Both the position numbers and the translations under genes were made by a program. Positions 8,318 through 17,215 of a stretch of 64,000 bases of DNA are shown here, one piece after another. Every line of letters begins with the position of its first letter. The first letter of the stretch is position 1. This stretch comes from Pyropia yezoensis (lineage: Eukaryota > Rhodophyta > Bangiophyceae > Bangiales > Bangiaceae). The notes under the pieces are model-generated. The model saw only the letters and a list, made by a program, of their open reading frames with translations, made no database searches and was not told the origin of the DNA. The DNA lies in assembly GCA_009829735.1 (NCBI GenBank), contig CM020618.1, forward strand, positions 34,758,894 through 34,822,893. Direction: 5' to 3'.

Positions 8318-10435
8318 ATGTCCAGTTCCGAGATCCAAGCTGGGCCCGTGGTTCCGGCGGCGAGTGTTGCGGAGGAGAACTCGGGTCGTCGTGCCCCTCT
8401 CCTGCCTCCGGTTCCTCGGATGTCGGTGCCGGCGCCGGTCGCCACGGCGGGGACGGATCGAGTTCCCCCGGCTTCCGCGATGCACCCGGTCGAGGCCCCC
8501 CCGGAGGGTCTCCCGGAGATGCTTCTTGGGCAGGACCCTCTGGCGGCCCGGCGTTACTCCACGGTGGTCGGCAACGCCGGCGCGGCCCAGTGCCAGCAGG
8601 ATTGCATGGACCTCTGGCGCAAGGAACTCCAGCGCGGGGTCTTGACCGAGATGGACAAGGCACGTCTTCATACGGCGGACCAGATGCGCCTGGCACAAGA
8701 CCGCTCCCAGAGCTTCTCGGGTTCCTCTTGGGCTGCTCGTCTGGAGGATCTCCCCTTCGCGCTGGTACTGGATCTACCCCTGACCGAGCGTCGCGTGTCC
8801 GCGTCCGTTCTCCGGTGGCCGGAGGAGGAAGGGTACGTCCACCGGGCGCTCAAGGTCTGGGACGAGGCGCTCAAGGGGTCGGGAAGCTTGAACTGCGACC
8901 CCCGTCCGAGCATGGTCGCTCTGGAGCCGCCTTTCTTGACCCGGAAATACTCCAAGTTGTCGCCGGCACGGGAGCAGGGTGAGCGACGCGGGCGTCAGCG
9001 TGACTTCCTTGTAAGCTGCAACCACCAGGAGTTCTGGAAGCTGGACAAGGCTAACCGGGCGGCATACTACCCCAAGGTCATCCCGCAGCAGCAGGAAGTC
9101 GAGATCCCGGTCGGGTTTGCTCCTTCCAGCATCCCTTGCACCTGGTACTTCTTGGACGCCTTGACTCAGGCGTCGATCAAGGGTTTCTTCCACTCAATCC
9201 CGTACATGATGTACACGTCCGAGATGACAGTCTTGGCGGCCAACCACTGGCTTCATGAGGTCTTGGTGTCCAACCGGCTTTGGTTTCTCCCTGACCTCCT
9301 GATGGTCTGGATTGTCGACAAGTTGACCGTCGACTTCCTGTGCAGCCAGGACGAGGAGTACAAGGAGCTCTTCCAGGCGATGATCGACTTCCGGCGTCTG
9401 GTGCCGGTGCATGACCGGAACTTCTTGAACGCGATTGCCGACCAGAACCGCCCGCGTCGGGATGGCTTCGGTTGGGCGCAGGTGGTCTACCAGTCTTCTC
9501 CGGCCAAGGTGCAGCTGGCGACGCCGCTTCCGGCGTGGCCGCAGCTAGGTAGCTTTCCTGCTCCGGCCGCCCTTGATCTTCTGCCAGTTGGACCGCCGGT
9601 GCAGGAGTCGGGATGGGCCGCGGCGGTCGGTCGGGCGTCTGCGGCGGCTCCACTTCCTCCGGTTGCCCCTGTCGCCCCGGTCGCCTCGCCTGAACCGTCA
9701 CCGGCACGTCCGCGCCCTGTTCCGGCTGTGCCAGTACTTCAAGCTCCTCCGGCACCGCGCTTGTCTGCGGCGAGTCTGGGAGTGGCCGTGCGGTCGCCGA
9801 TTACTCCGGCCGCTCTACCCCGGACGCCTTCTTCCAACGCCGGCGGCGCTGTGCCTCCGCTGGAGTTGGGTACTCCGGTCTCGGGGGCCGTTGTGGACCG
9901 TCCGGTAGTGTCATCCTCGGGCCGGTTCGAGATTCCGGCGCCGACTCTGCGCCTCACCCGCTTCCGGGTGCCTGACTGGTACCTGAACCAAGGTGGTCCA
10001 ACATGCGACCAGTACGACGTCGGCATGATTGAAGACCAGCTGGGTCGTCTTCCGGTGCAGGTTGAAGGCGTCGGGTCCTCTCTGGTGCTGGGTACTTACG
10101 CCAGCGTCTTGAACGACGTGGTCGACCGGGTGTTTGCTTGCGCGGACAGCGGCCAGATGTCGAACAACCCGGTGGTTGGCGAACTTCTGACGACTTTGAC
10201 GCGGCATGGCTTGGCCCAGCAGTGGTCAGAGACCTTCACGGGCTTCCAGCGGCGCCGACGGACATATCTGGATGAGCGGGAGCCACCGGCAACTACTGGT
10301 ACTACTCCGATGGCGTCATACCGGGATGCGCCGCGTCCACCGCACTACGTCATCCCGTCTTCCTCCGGTTCCCGTCGTACCGCGGAGGCAACGCCGGAGG
10401 ACACTCCCGCGGCTCAGCGTCCGCGCCGGGAGTAG
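8318..10435 (+). CDS. Conserved 705-aa ORF antisense to gag-pol in the gypsy element
   Basis: I do not recognise this protein. It starts at ATG 8318 (MSSSEIQAGPVVPA) and ends at TAG 10435, converging on pol, whose stop lies 146 bp further. Roughly, residues 1-65 are Ala/Pro/Ser-rich; 66-400 look globular and carry aromatic and charged patches (CQQDCMDLWRKEL, FLDALTQASIKGFFHSIPYM); 401-535 are a Pro/Ala linker; 536-640 form a second compact part (FRVPDWYL, CDQYDVGMIEDQLG); and the tail is basic. No zinc knuckle, membrane span or signal peptide is seen. The copy at 59547-61664 has the same length with about 34 substitutions and no indel, which argues for selection. Antisense extra genes are known in some plant gypsy lineages (Grande gene 23, Tat group), but I see no similarity I can claim. 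Confidence 0.8.
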   Translation: MSSSEIQAGPVVPAASVAEENSGRRAPLLPPVPRMSVPAPVATAGTDRVPPASAMHPVEAPPEGLPEMLLGQDPLAARRYSTVVGNAGAAQCQQDCMDLWRKELQRGVLTEMDKARLHTADQMRLAQDRSQSFSGSSWAARLEDLPFALVLDLPLTERRVSASVLRWPEEEGYVHRALKVWDEALKGSGSLNCDPRPSMVALEPPFLTRKYSKLSPAREQGERRGRQRDFLVSCNHQEFWKLDKANRAAYYPKVIPQQQEVEIPVGFAPSSIPCTWYFLDALTQASIKGFFHSIPYMMYTSEMTVLAANHWLHEVLVSNRLWFLPDLLMVWIVDKLTVDFLCSQDEEYKELFQAMIDFRRLVPVHDRNFLNAIADQNRPRRDGFGWAQVVYQSSPAKVQLATPLPAWPQLGSFPAPAALDLLPVGPPVQESGWAAAVGRASAAAPLPPVAPVAPVASPEPSPARPRPVPAVPVLQAPPAPRLSAASLGVAVRSPITPAALPRTPSSNAGGAVPPLELGTPVSGAVVDRPVVSSSGRFEIPAPTLRLTRFRVPDWYLNQGGPTCDQYDVGMIEDQLGRLPVQVEGVGSSLVLGTYASVLNDVVDRVFACADSGQMSNNPVVGELLTTLTRHGLAQQWSETFTGFQRRRRTYLDEREPPATTGTTPMASYRDAPRPPHYVIPSSSGSRRTAEATPEDTPAAQRPRRE

Positions 10436-10580
10436 TAGTTGGATGCAAGGAGGGTGAGGGTCTTGGGAGAAGCGAGGAGGGAAGAGGCGGAGAGAAGGGT
10501 TGCTCGAGCGGGTGCTTGTTTTCCTTGATTGTTCCATGCTTGCGTTGCGTGTTATCCTTGATATACCCGTTCCCTTCTTC

Positions 10581-13500
10581 TCAATCCTCTTGTTCCGCAT
10601 CCGTTGCGGGTGAGCTCGTCTCGTCCCGAGGGTCTTGGTTGGCCCCGTCCTCTTGGTCCTCCTCCGTGTCCGACTCCAGAATCTTGCCGGCTCTGGCCAC
10701 TGGAGTGCCCTCGATCCCGTTCCGTCGCGTGTAGGCACAGACGTCCGCGATGGGTAGCCGGTTTGAGGGTTCCCATGTATCATCTGCTGGGTTAAAGCCG
10801 AACCAGCGTACTCGCAGGTACAGGCGTCCATCTCTCCAGGCATGGTCGACAAACTTGACGTAGACAAATTCCCGACCTTCTTCTTGGGATAGCCAGGGTA
10901 TCGCAGTCCGCTTACGCCGGGTCAAGTCCCGTTGGCTTGGCGGTGGAGCTCGGGTGACATGGTCGCTGCTCACCCGGTACGGAGAGCCATCCACGTCTAG
11001 AAGGAAGGTCCAGCCATCCGTATTGAGAATCTCATAAGGTCCATCCGTCTTAGAGTCCAGCTTCCCCCGGGTCTTGCTATGGTTGTCCACAAAAACCCAG
11101 TCGCCACCACCCAGTTCCTTGTTCTTTTCCCGGACACCCTTGTCATAGTCCCGCTTGTATCGCTCCTGGGTCTTTGAAATTGACTCCTTGACTCTTGGGA
11201 GCAGGAGCTTTAGTTGTTCCAGGAACTCATCCTTTGCCTTGGGACCTGACTTCAGTGCAGGCTGGAGACCATCCGGTATTCTTTCCAGGGAGAAGTTGGT
11301 CAGCCGCCTTGGGGTGACAAAGTCGAGTGGAGCGACTCCCGTTGTCCGGTGAACTCGGGAGTTGTAGGCTAGAGTGAGGACAGCCAGGAGCTCGTCCCAG
11401 TCTTCTTGATGCTCCTCCACGTAGTGCCGTAGCATGTCCACTAGGGTCCGGTTGAATCGTTCCACCTGGCCGTTCGTTTGAGGGTGGTACGTCGTGGTGT
11501 ACAAGTTCTTGATGCCCATCAGGTCACAGACTCCTTGGAAGAACAGGGATGCAAACTGGGGACCGTTGTCGGTTAAGACGGAGTCTGGAGGGCCGTAGGC
11601 AGCTATCCAGTACTCGCAGAAGGCCGACGTGACATCCAGAGCCGTGATGGTTCTCAACGGGATTGCTCGAGTGAACTTGGAGAACCGGTCACAAATGATG
11701 AGCAGGTATATGTTGCCACTGGAGGTCTCAGGTAGGGGCCCCAGGATGTCCATGCTTAAGCTTGCAAAGGGCTCCGCCGCAGGGAATAGGCGTAGCTTAG
11801 AAGTCTTCCTCCTCTGGGACAACCGGTTCCTTGCACAAGAAATACAAGCCTCCAGGCACTTATGGACGTCACTGGCCATGGTTTCCCAGTAATAATGTCG
11901 TCTCATGGAAGCATACATCCGATTGATACCAGGATGTCCGGCCTGGGGAGACGAGTGCTCCAGGCGTAGGATGTCAGTCCGTAGGCTCCGGGGTACGTAG
12001 ACTTGAGTTGCCCCATCGAAGGGTGACACCCGTACCAGGAGTCCGTCTGTAGACTCGGAGAAGCGACTGTTCCGGTTCAGGTCCATTTGGTGGCGAAGCT
12101 CCAAGCATTGAGGGTCCGTCAATTGTGCCTCCAGCATCCGGTGAATGGTTACCGGTTGATGAGCGTCAGGTGTCTCGTACAGGGGAGCGTGCCAGCCACG
12201 TCCGACATTCGGGAGGATGAAGCAAGGTATTTCCTCCGGGATAGGACCGGTATCGGCTGCAGGAGTCTCCAGCCGGGACATGGTGTCGGCGCAGTGGTGC
12301 TCCCTCCCTGCTCTGGTGCACACCTTGTACTTGAACTCCGAAAGGCGTAGGCGCCACCGGGCGACCCTTCCTTGACTGCTGTCCATGCATAGCAGCCACC
12401 TTAGACTGGCGTGGTCCGTCCGGATGAGGAACTCTTGTCCTTCAAGATATGGACGTAACAGGAAGCAAGCCCAGACGACCGCCAAGCACTCGCGCTCGGT
12501 CGTGGAATAGTTCTTCTCGGCTGGAGTCAAGACGCGACTGTAGTAGCCTATCGGGAGGAAGTGCCCATCAGGTTGCTGCTGGAGTAGTGAGCACCCCACC
12601 TGGACGCCACAGGCATCAGTCTCCAGAACAAACTGGCCCTCCCGCTTGGGTAACGCCAGTACTGGAGTGGTGGTCAGGCGCTTCTTGAGCTCTTCGAAGG
12701 CTGCTGTCTGCTTCTCGTCGAACACCGGGAGTTGTGCTGGAAGCTTCTTGCTAGTAAGCTTGGTCAAGGGCCGGGCAATCAGAGCGTAGTCCCGTACAAA
12801 CCGGCGGTAGACGTTGCACATGCCCAGGAAGCTCTTGAGTTCCGTCTGGGTTTTAGGTTGCCGTGCATGCCGGAGGGCCTTGATGTTCTTCTCATTGACT
12901 CGGAGCTCCCCCGGACTCAGCACGTGCCCCAGGTACTCCACCTCAGTCTCAAACAGGTGGCACTTCTCGGCCTTGAGGGTAACTCCAGCCTTGGACAGGA
13001 GGGCCAGGACCTCTCGAAGGTGCTCCAGGTGTTCCGCTGGGGTCTTGGAGAAAACAATGATGTCGTCCAGGTAGACCAAACATGTTCTCCACCTTAGCCC
13101 CGACAGGATGATGTCGATGGCTCTCTGGAAGGTTGCCGGAGCATTAGTGAGACCAAAAGGGAGACGCTTGCACCGGAACAGTCCCATGTGGCACGTGAAG
13201 GTAGTCTTGTCCTTGTCCTCGTCAGCCAGAGGGATCTGCCAGTAACCGGCATTACAATCCAGCGTCGAGAAGAGGGTGGCATCACCAAGAAAGTCGAGGC
13301 AATCATCCATCCGGGGTATCGGGTATACATCCTTGACTGTCATCTCGTTCAGGCGTCTGTAGTCAACGCAGAAACGGAAGTGACCGCCAGGTTTCGGGAC
13401 GACTACCACCGGGAAAGCCCACTCGCCATCAGACGGCTCGATAACATCCATCTTGAGCATCTTGTTAACCTGCTTCTCAATCTCATCCCGGCGATGAGGT

Positions 13501-14681
13501 CCAGCCCGGTATGGGTGCATGTGCACTGGTTTGGCATCTGGCTTGAGTTGAATCCGGTGTAGGGTGGCGTCCATCTTGCCCAGCTCTCCAGACCACAGGT
13601 GCCGATATTCCTGGAGAAGCTTCTCCAGTGCCTCCTTCAAGTCGGGAGGGACGTTTTCTTGGTTGACCTTCGGCATCCCGGGCGGTGCTTGTTCCGGCTT
13701 CGGAGTAGTACGGCCAGCCTGCTCTTGTTCCGGAGATACGTCTAAGGCCGTCAAGTTGGATGCCAGCTCTTGTTGCAGGTTGAAGAGGTCTTCCTTGCTC
13801 ATAGCGCGGGCGGACCCCCGGTAAGGCTCTGCTGTACCAACTCGAGTGCCCTTGGCGAGGGTTATTGGCTTCCGGCTCACGTTGACGATCAGCACCGAGA
13901 ACGGGGTGTGCCTCTCCACCTTCTTGTGGTGTCCGTGGGCTAGGTATAATCGGTGTTTCGCCAGAAATTCCTTGCGTCCGTAGATCAGGCATTGACCTGC
14001 AGTCCGGGTCGTGACTTGAACCTTGGTCTCCGAGCGAGGAGGTAGGAGCACCGGTTTGATGAGGGTCAAGGTAGAGGGTGGGATGCGTTCCTTCTGGTTC
14101 TTGGCCACACGAACCTTGGTGTCCAGGTGCTCCAGCACTGGTGACACAACCCCATGGTTGAACTGCACCTTTCCTTCTCCGGGTAGGATGCTCTTGACAT
14201 GCTGCTTCTGGAAGTCCCAGCCTAGGATGAGGGGGACTGATAAGGTCTTGACTACTAGGAAGGGAAAAAGCATTGGTTCATTGTTGACATAGATGGCGAC
14301 GGGAAGACGGCCAAGCGGTCGTAGGGTTTGACCTGATGCGTCTACAATCCGGGTCTTGGTAGGCGCTCTCCAGGCATGTCGACGCCAGCCCGGAGGTAAC
14401 AGGTTCTCAGTGATGACGCTTGGTCCGGCTCCCGTGTCGACCACCGGCGTAACAGCTTGGGGGAGGCTATCCCCCACACGCATACGAGCATTAATCTTGA
14501 GGTTTTCCTTACGCAGGACGAGCAAGGTCCCCTTGAACAAACAGGGTGTCCAGGCGGCTACCGGTTGAGCAGGTAACTGCCGTCCTTTCTCCCGGCACGC
14601 AAGGGGAGAACAGGTAGAAGTACCCTGCCGTTGGAGATTCGGGAAGACACTTGGGGAGAGCGCCTGCCCTACTCGTTTCCC
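10581..14681 (-). CDS. pol: Gypsy pol polyprotein (PR-RT-RH-IN-chromodomain)
   Basis: A single open frame with no usable ATG at its start; it is in the -1 frame relative to gag and overlaps gag's end, so it should be made as a Gag-Pol fusion by frameshifting at 14675-14681. Counting from the TTG at 14540: aspartic protease with DTGA at about 35-38; reverse transcriptase about 330-560 with YLDD near 488; RNase H with TDACG near 640; integrase zinc-binding HHCC about 845-900, then catalytic DILG (about 928), TDNGPQ (about 987) and the Glu of NGQVERF (about 1023); and a chromodomain about 1220-1272 (LYLRVRWFGFNPADDTWEPS). All catalytic residues are present. It copies the element RNA into DNA and inserts it; the chromodomain probably directs it to modified chromatin. 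Confidence 0.95.
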   Translation of the reverse strand, partial: GKRVGQALSPSVFPNLQRQGTSTCSPLACREKGRQLPAQPVAAWTPCLFKGTLLVLRKENLKINARMRVGDSLPQAVTPVVDTGAGPSVITENLLPPGWRRHAWRAPTKTRIVDASGQTLRPLGRLPVAIYVNNEPMLFPFLVVKTLSVPLILGWDFQKQHVKSILPGEGKVQFNHGVVSPVLEHLDTKVRVAKNQKERIPPSTLTLIKPVLLPPRSETKVQVTTRTAGQCLIYGRKEFLAKHRLYLAHGHHKKVERHTPFSVLIVNVSRKPITLAKGTRVGTAEPYRGSARAMSKEDLFNLQQELASNLTALDVSPEQEQAGRTTPKPEQAPPGMPKVNQENVPPDLKEALEKLLQEYRHLWSGELGKMDATLHRIQLKPDAKPVHMHPYRAGPHRRDEIEKQVNKMLKMDVIEPSDGEWAFPVVVVPKPGGHFRFCVDYRRLNEMTVKDVYPIPRMDDCLDFLGDATLFSTLDCNAGYWQIPLADEDKDKTTFTCHMGLFRCKRLPFGLTNAPATFQRAIDIILSGLRWRTCLVYLDDIIVFSKTPAEHLEHLREVLALLSKAGVTLKAEKCHLFETEVEYLGHVLSPGELRVNEKNIKALRHARQPKTQTELKSFLGMCNVYRRFVRDYALIARPLTKLTSKKLPAQLPVFDEKQTAAFEELKKRLTTTPVLALPKREGQFVLETDACGVQVGCSLLQQQPDGHFLPIGYYSRVLTPAEKNYSTTERECLAVVWACFLLRPYLEGQEFLIRTDHASLRWLLCMDSSQGRVARWRLRLSEFKYKVCTRAGREHHCADTMSRLETPAADTGPIPEEIPCFILPNVGRGWHAPLYETPDAHQPVTIHRMLEAQLTDPQCLELRHQMDLNRNSRFSESTDGLLVRVSPFDGATQVYVPRSLRTDILRLEHSSPQAGHPGINRMYASMRRHYYWETMASDVHKCLEACISCARNRLSQRRKTSKLRLFPAAEPFASLSMDILGPLPETSSGNIYLLIICDRFSKFTRAIPLRTITALDVTSAFCEYWIAAYGPPDSVLTDNGPQFASLFFQGVCDLMGIKNLYTTTYHPQTNGQVERFNRTLVDMLRHYVEEHQEDWDELLAVLTLAYNSRVHRTTGVAPLDFVTPRRLTNFSLERIPDGLQPALKSGPKAKDEFLEQLKLLLPRVKESISKTQERYKRDYDKGVREKNKELGGGDWVFVDNHSKTRGKLDSKTDGPYEILNTDGWTFLLDVDGSPYRVSSDHVTRAPPPSQRDLTRRKRTAIPWLSQEEGREFVYVKFVDHAWRDGRLYLRVRWFGFNPADDTWEPSNRLPIADVCAYTRRNGIEGTPVARAGKILESDTEEDQEDGANQDPRDETSSPATDAEQED

Positions 14682-16429
14682 GGCTCCGAGGAGTCCTTAG
14701 AGGTTTCGGTCTCCAGGTCAAAGTCCGTAGGAGCTTCCCTTGCCAGAGCCTCCGTGATGCTCTGTAAGGTTGCCACTCGGATGGCATGTACCTGTGCCTT
14801 GTCCATCTTGGAGGGTGCCCGCCGGTCAGCCCAGTTGACCGCCTTTGCAAACACCAGTCCTTGACGCTTGAGTTTCTCCTGGAGATCCTCGGGAATGGTC
14901 GGGCACTGGTAGGACATATGATCCTCCTTCTGGCACAGCCAGCAAGACCGGAACCGCTGGTTCCTGATCTGCTTGGGGGCGACCAGGGAAGGTTGCTCCT
15001 TAGAAACGAAGCCGCCCCACTTGTCCCTTGACTCCATGGGTGAGGCCTCGCCAACTGCGAGTACCGGTACAGGGTTATCACCTCCCTTATACTTGTCGGG
15101 TCCGGGACGAACTCGCGACAACGGCTTGGGGGTTGATACCATAGGAGCCTGGAGGGCCTTGGCTTGCCGGTGCTTGCCCTGGGTGTAGGCCATCAACTGC
15201 TGGAAGGTATGTTCTTGATGTTCCTGGTTGTAGTTCTCCGCATCCACTTGAAGATATTCAGGAAGCCCCTCCGAGAAGATCATCTTGAGCCTGTCCTCAG
15301 GGTAAACGTTGCCACAAGCATCGCTCATCTCCCGGACACGACGGGCGAACGCCTCTGGAGTCTCTTGTCTCTCCATGGTTGCCCGGTTCAGCCTACCGAC
15401 TGCCTTACGCAGGGAGTCCGCGTCTGCGTAGTTGGACAGGAGCCAGTTGACCGCCTCCGGATAACTCGCGACGGTACGTCCAACAATGTGCCCGGTAGAG
15501 TCTGGTAGAACCTGTGCAAACCGCTGTTCCGCTTCTCCGGTCATGAAGTTAACCAGGAGATAGAGAGCCTTGCCCTCGGACACATCGTTGTCATTGCATG
15601 CCTTGACAAACCGGCGCAGGAAGGCAAAGATAAGCGCCGGTCTCTTCCCGGAAAACTTAGGATGCCCCCCAAAGCTCGGCTGCATTCGCCGATTCAGGGA
15701 TGCCATCTTCTTGGCCATCTTCCGGGTGTAACCTTGGTCTTGGTTCTCCAGCCGGTAGTTACCCCAATACGTGACCTTGTTCAGGGTGGCATCTCCCACT
15801 TGGTGGGCAGGGAAGTCGAACTCGACTAGCCTGCGCCGGGTAGGACCGGGAGATGCATCCCAGTCATATCCCTCCTCAGAGCTGGAGGAACTGGTCTCGC
15901 TGGTGCTAGAGCGGCGGCGACGACGCCGACGCCTACGGCTGCTCCGGTCACCGGTCTTGGAGCTCCCCGCCCCATAGGACGCAAGGGGAGGAAAAGCTTG
16001 GCCGGTCCCAGGAGTCGAAGTCTCAGGAAGACCCGTAGAACCAGTCATAGCGGTGCCTCTGGCACTGCTAGTGCCCACAGGAAGAGGTGTATACACCCAG
16101 CTGCCATGTGTGGGTCCAGGAGTAAACACACCAGGGGCTATCCCTGGAGGTTGAAGAGTAGAACCGACAGGAGGGAGACGTCTGCTGCGAGCGGACTCAA
16201 ACGCCGTTGACCCCGGGGTGGCTCCCACAGGAGGAACAGCCGGAGGAACGGGAGCAGGCGGTACTTGGCCGCCTGTAGACTCCAGTCCACTACCGGATGT
16301 CACGCCCAGGTCTGCTTCACCCGTAGGGAGAACGCCGGGTTGGGCACCGTCCCCCGCGGTGACCAGGGATGCGTCAAGGGACGCGGGGTCTACCCCTTCG
16401 GGCACCGTCGTGCCAGGGAGGGTAGCCAT
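14669..16429 (-). CDS. gag: Gypsy Gag protein with CCHC zinc knuckle
   Basis: 586 aa starting at ATG 16429, the first ATG after the 5' LTR and primer site. Residues 1-180 are Pro/Gly/Ser/Thr-rich and end in an Arg tract (RRRRRRRRR) and a Ser/Glu cluster. The middle (about 220-440) has the capsid-like layout of retrotransposon Gag: KFSGKRPALIFAFLRRFVKA, then EAVNWLLSNYADADSLRKAV and TMERQETPEAFARRVREM. A CX2CX4HX4C knuckle (CWLCQKEDHMSYQC) lies near 495-508 and should bind the element RNA. Gag assembles the virus-like particle. Translation ends at TAG 14669-14671 unless ribosomes slip into pol. Confidence 0.92.
   Translation of the reverse strand: MATLPGTTVPEGVDPASLDASLVTAGDGAQPGVLPTGEADLGVTSGSGLESTGGQVPPAPVPPAVPPVGATPGSTAFESARSRRLPPVGSTLQPPGIAPGVFTPGPTHGSWVYTPLPVGTSSARGTAMTGSTGLPETSTPGTGQAFPPLASYGAGSSKTGDRSSRRRRRRRRRSSTSETSSSSSEEGYDWDASPGPTRRRLVEFDFPAHQVGDATLNKVTYWGNYRLENQDQGYTRKMAKKMASLNRRMQPSFGGHPKFSGKRPALIFAFLRRFVKACNDNDVSEGKALYLLVNFMTGEAEQRFAQVLPDSTGHIVGRTVASYPEAVNWLLSNYADADSLRKAVGRLNRATMERQETPEAFARRVREMSDACGNVYPEDRLKMIFSEGLPEYLQVDAENYNQEHQEHTFQQLMAYTQGKHRQAKALQAPMVSTPKPLSRVRPGPDKYKGGDNPVPVLAVGEASPMESRDKWGGFVSKEQPSLVAPKQIRNQRFRSCWLCQKEDHMSYQCPTIPEDLQEKLKRQGLVFAKAVNWADRRAPSKMDKAQVHAIRVATLQSITEALAREAPTDFDLETETSKDSSEPGNE
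14675..14681 (-). other. -1 ribosomal frameshift site GGGAAAC between gag and pol
   Basis: On the minus strand gag ends CCG GGA AAC GAG TAG. The heptamer G GGA AAC sits in the correct phase (X XXY YYZ) two codons before the gag stop (14669-14671). The pol frame is open only from 14696 downward, giving an overlap of about 28 bases that contains this heptamer. GGGAAAC is a known functional slippery sequence. A downstream stimulatory pseudoknot could not be settled by eye. Confidence 0.85.
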
Positions 16430-16613
16430 GTTGGTCTCTTGACAGCCACAGTCCAGTTACCTGCGTGTCCAAAGATCGCAAGACCACAAGAGAGGGGTTG
16501 GAGAGCCAGGAATGGGGTTCCCGTGAACGGGTGCAAATAATTCCCAAACCACAGAAAAAGACAGAATAGGAACAACGCAACCGCTGCTCCCAAATGTCTC
16601 TTCTCAAACACTC

Positions 16614-16634
16614 CAATCCCCTGCTGCTCCACCA
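16614..16634 (-). other. Candidate primer-binding site
   Basis: Four bases inside the 5' LTR the minus strand reads TGGTGGAGCAGCAGGGG. TGG pairs with a tRNA CCA end, and the rest would pair with an acceptor strand CTGCTCC plus discriminator A. It is not the common initiator-Met site (TGGTATCAGAGC), and I cannot name the primer tRNA. Confidence 0.5.
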
Positions 16635-16638
16635 AATA

Positions 16639-17210
16639 TGTGGTATAAAACTCGATCCTCTCAGACACGTGTCAATATCCCTCGGGGGAAAGGGACAGGT
16701 AACGCAGAAAGGGGAACTACGAGAATGGTATGCCTGTTGCCTCACGTGCCTGCTTGCAGGGCAAACAGATACGCACGGTAGTGCACACGGGGAAGAGGAA
16801 AGCAAACGCGCAGTTGTCTTTTTCCCTGAGGGCGCGGGCCGAGGGCGCCTCGCTGTCCCTCTTAACGTGCATCTGGGGGAACCCCGGCACGTTGGCCCGG
16901 TAGCCCCCCCATAACCCCGAGTGGCCCCGACCCGAGTCTAACCTCGTCAGGTCGGGGGCCACTATCACTACTAATTCTATTCCCACTCACTAATCTCACA
17001 CTCAAATTCTCTCAAATCAAGTCCCTCACAAATATGCAAAAACACATCAGAAATCCCTCTCTCGCGTGTGGATAGCGTAGTCCACCGCATCCCAGTGCCG
17101 GGCACGGGCCACGGCCGCCAACCATCGCCACACGGCGGGCGTGTTCTGGCACCTGGTGCCCTCTGGTTGCAGTCCCGGGTCGGCGCCAAGTCGGGGCCAG
17201 GGATGCTACA
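16639..17210 (-). repeat. LTR (5' LTR relative to gag-pol), copy 1
   Basis: 572 bp with TG...CA ends, matching 7560-8131 base for base as far as I can read. It should hold the gag-pol promoter and, in its twin, the polyadenylation signal. Confidence 0.95.
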
Positions 17211-17215
17211 CGGAC
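17211..17215. repeat. Target-site duplication, right copy (CGGAC)
   Basis: Matches 7555-7559 exactly and marks the original insertion target. Confidence 0.92.

Larger units (their letters stand above)
7560..17210 (-). mobile_element. Complete Ty3/gypsy chromovirus LTR retrotransposon, copy 1
   Basis: A 9651-bp element bounded by two 572-bp LTRs beginning TG and ending CA, flanked by a 5-bp duplication (CGGAC). Reading on the minus strand the order is 5' LTR (16639-17210), primer-binding site, gag, pol (protease, reverse transcriptase, RNase H, integrase, chromodomain), then a polypurine tract and 3' LTR (7560-8131). Protease-RT-RNaseH-integrase order defines Ty3/gypsy, and the C-terminal chromodomain places it among chromoviruses. 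A 705-aa ORF lies on the opposite strand between pol and the 3' LTR. gag, pol and the extra ORF are all open, and the LTRs read as identical, so this copy looks recently inserted and possibly still competent. It landed in decayed Harbinger-like DNA. Confidence 0.95.

Noticed and set aside
8127..8696. Minus-strand frames across the antisense ORF (also 9177-9755 and 60406-60984)
   Set aside because: Low-complexity mirror frames of a GC-rich gene; they carry no gag-pol motif and have no start or domain of their own.
14600..14674. Pseudoknot after the slippery site
   Set aside because: Small stems such as CAGGGTA-CTTC-TACCTG can be drawn but lie too far downstream (about 55 bases); a folding program is needed.
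14509..15081. 190-aa minus frame overlapping gag and pol
   Set aside because: Third frame of the gag region without motifs; the gag and pol frames explain the DNA.
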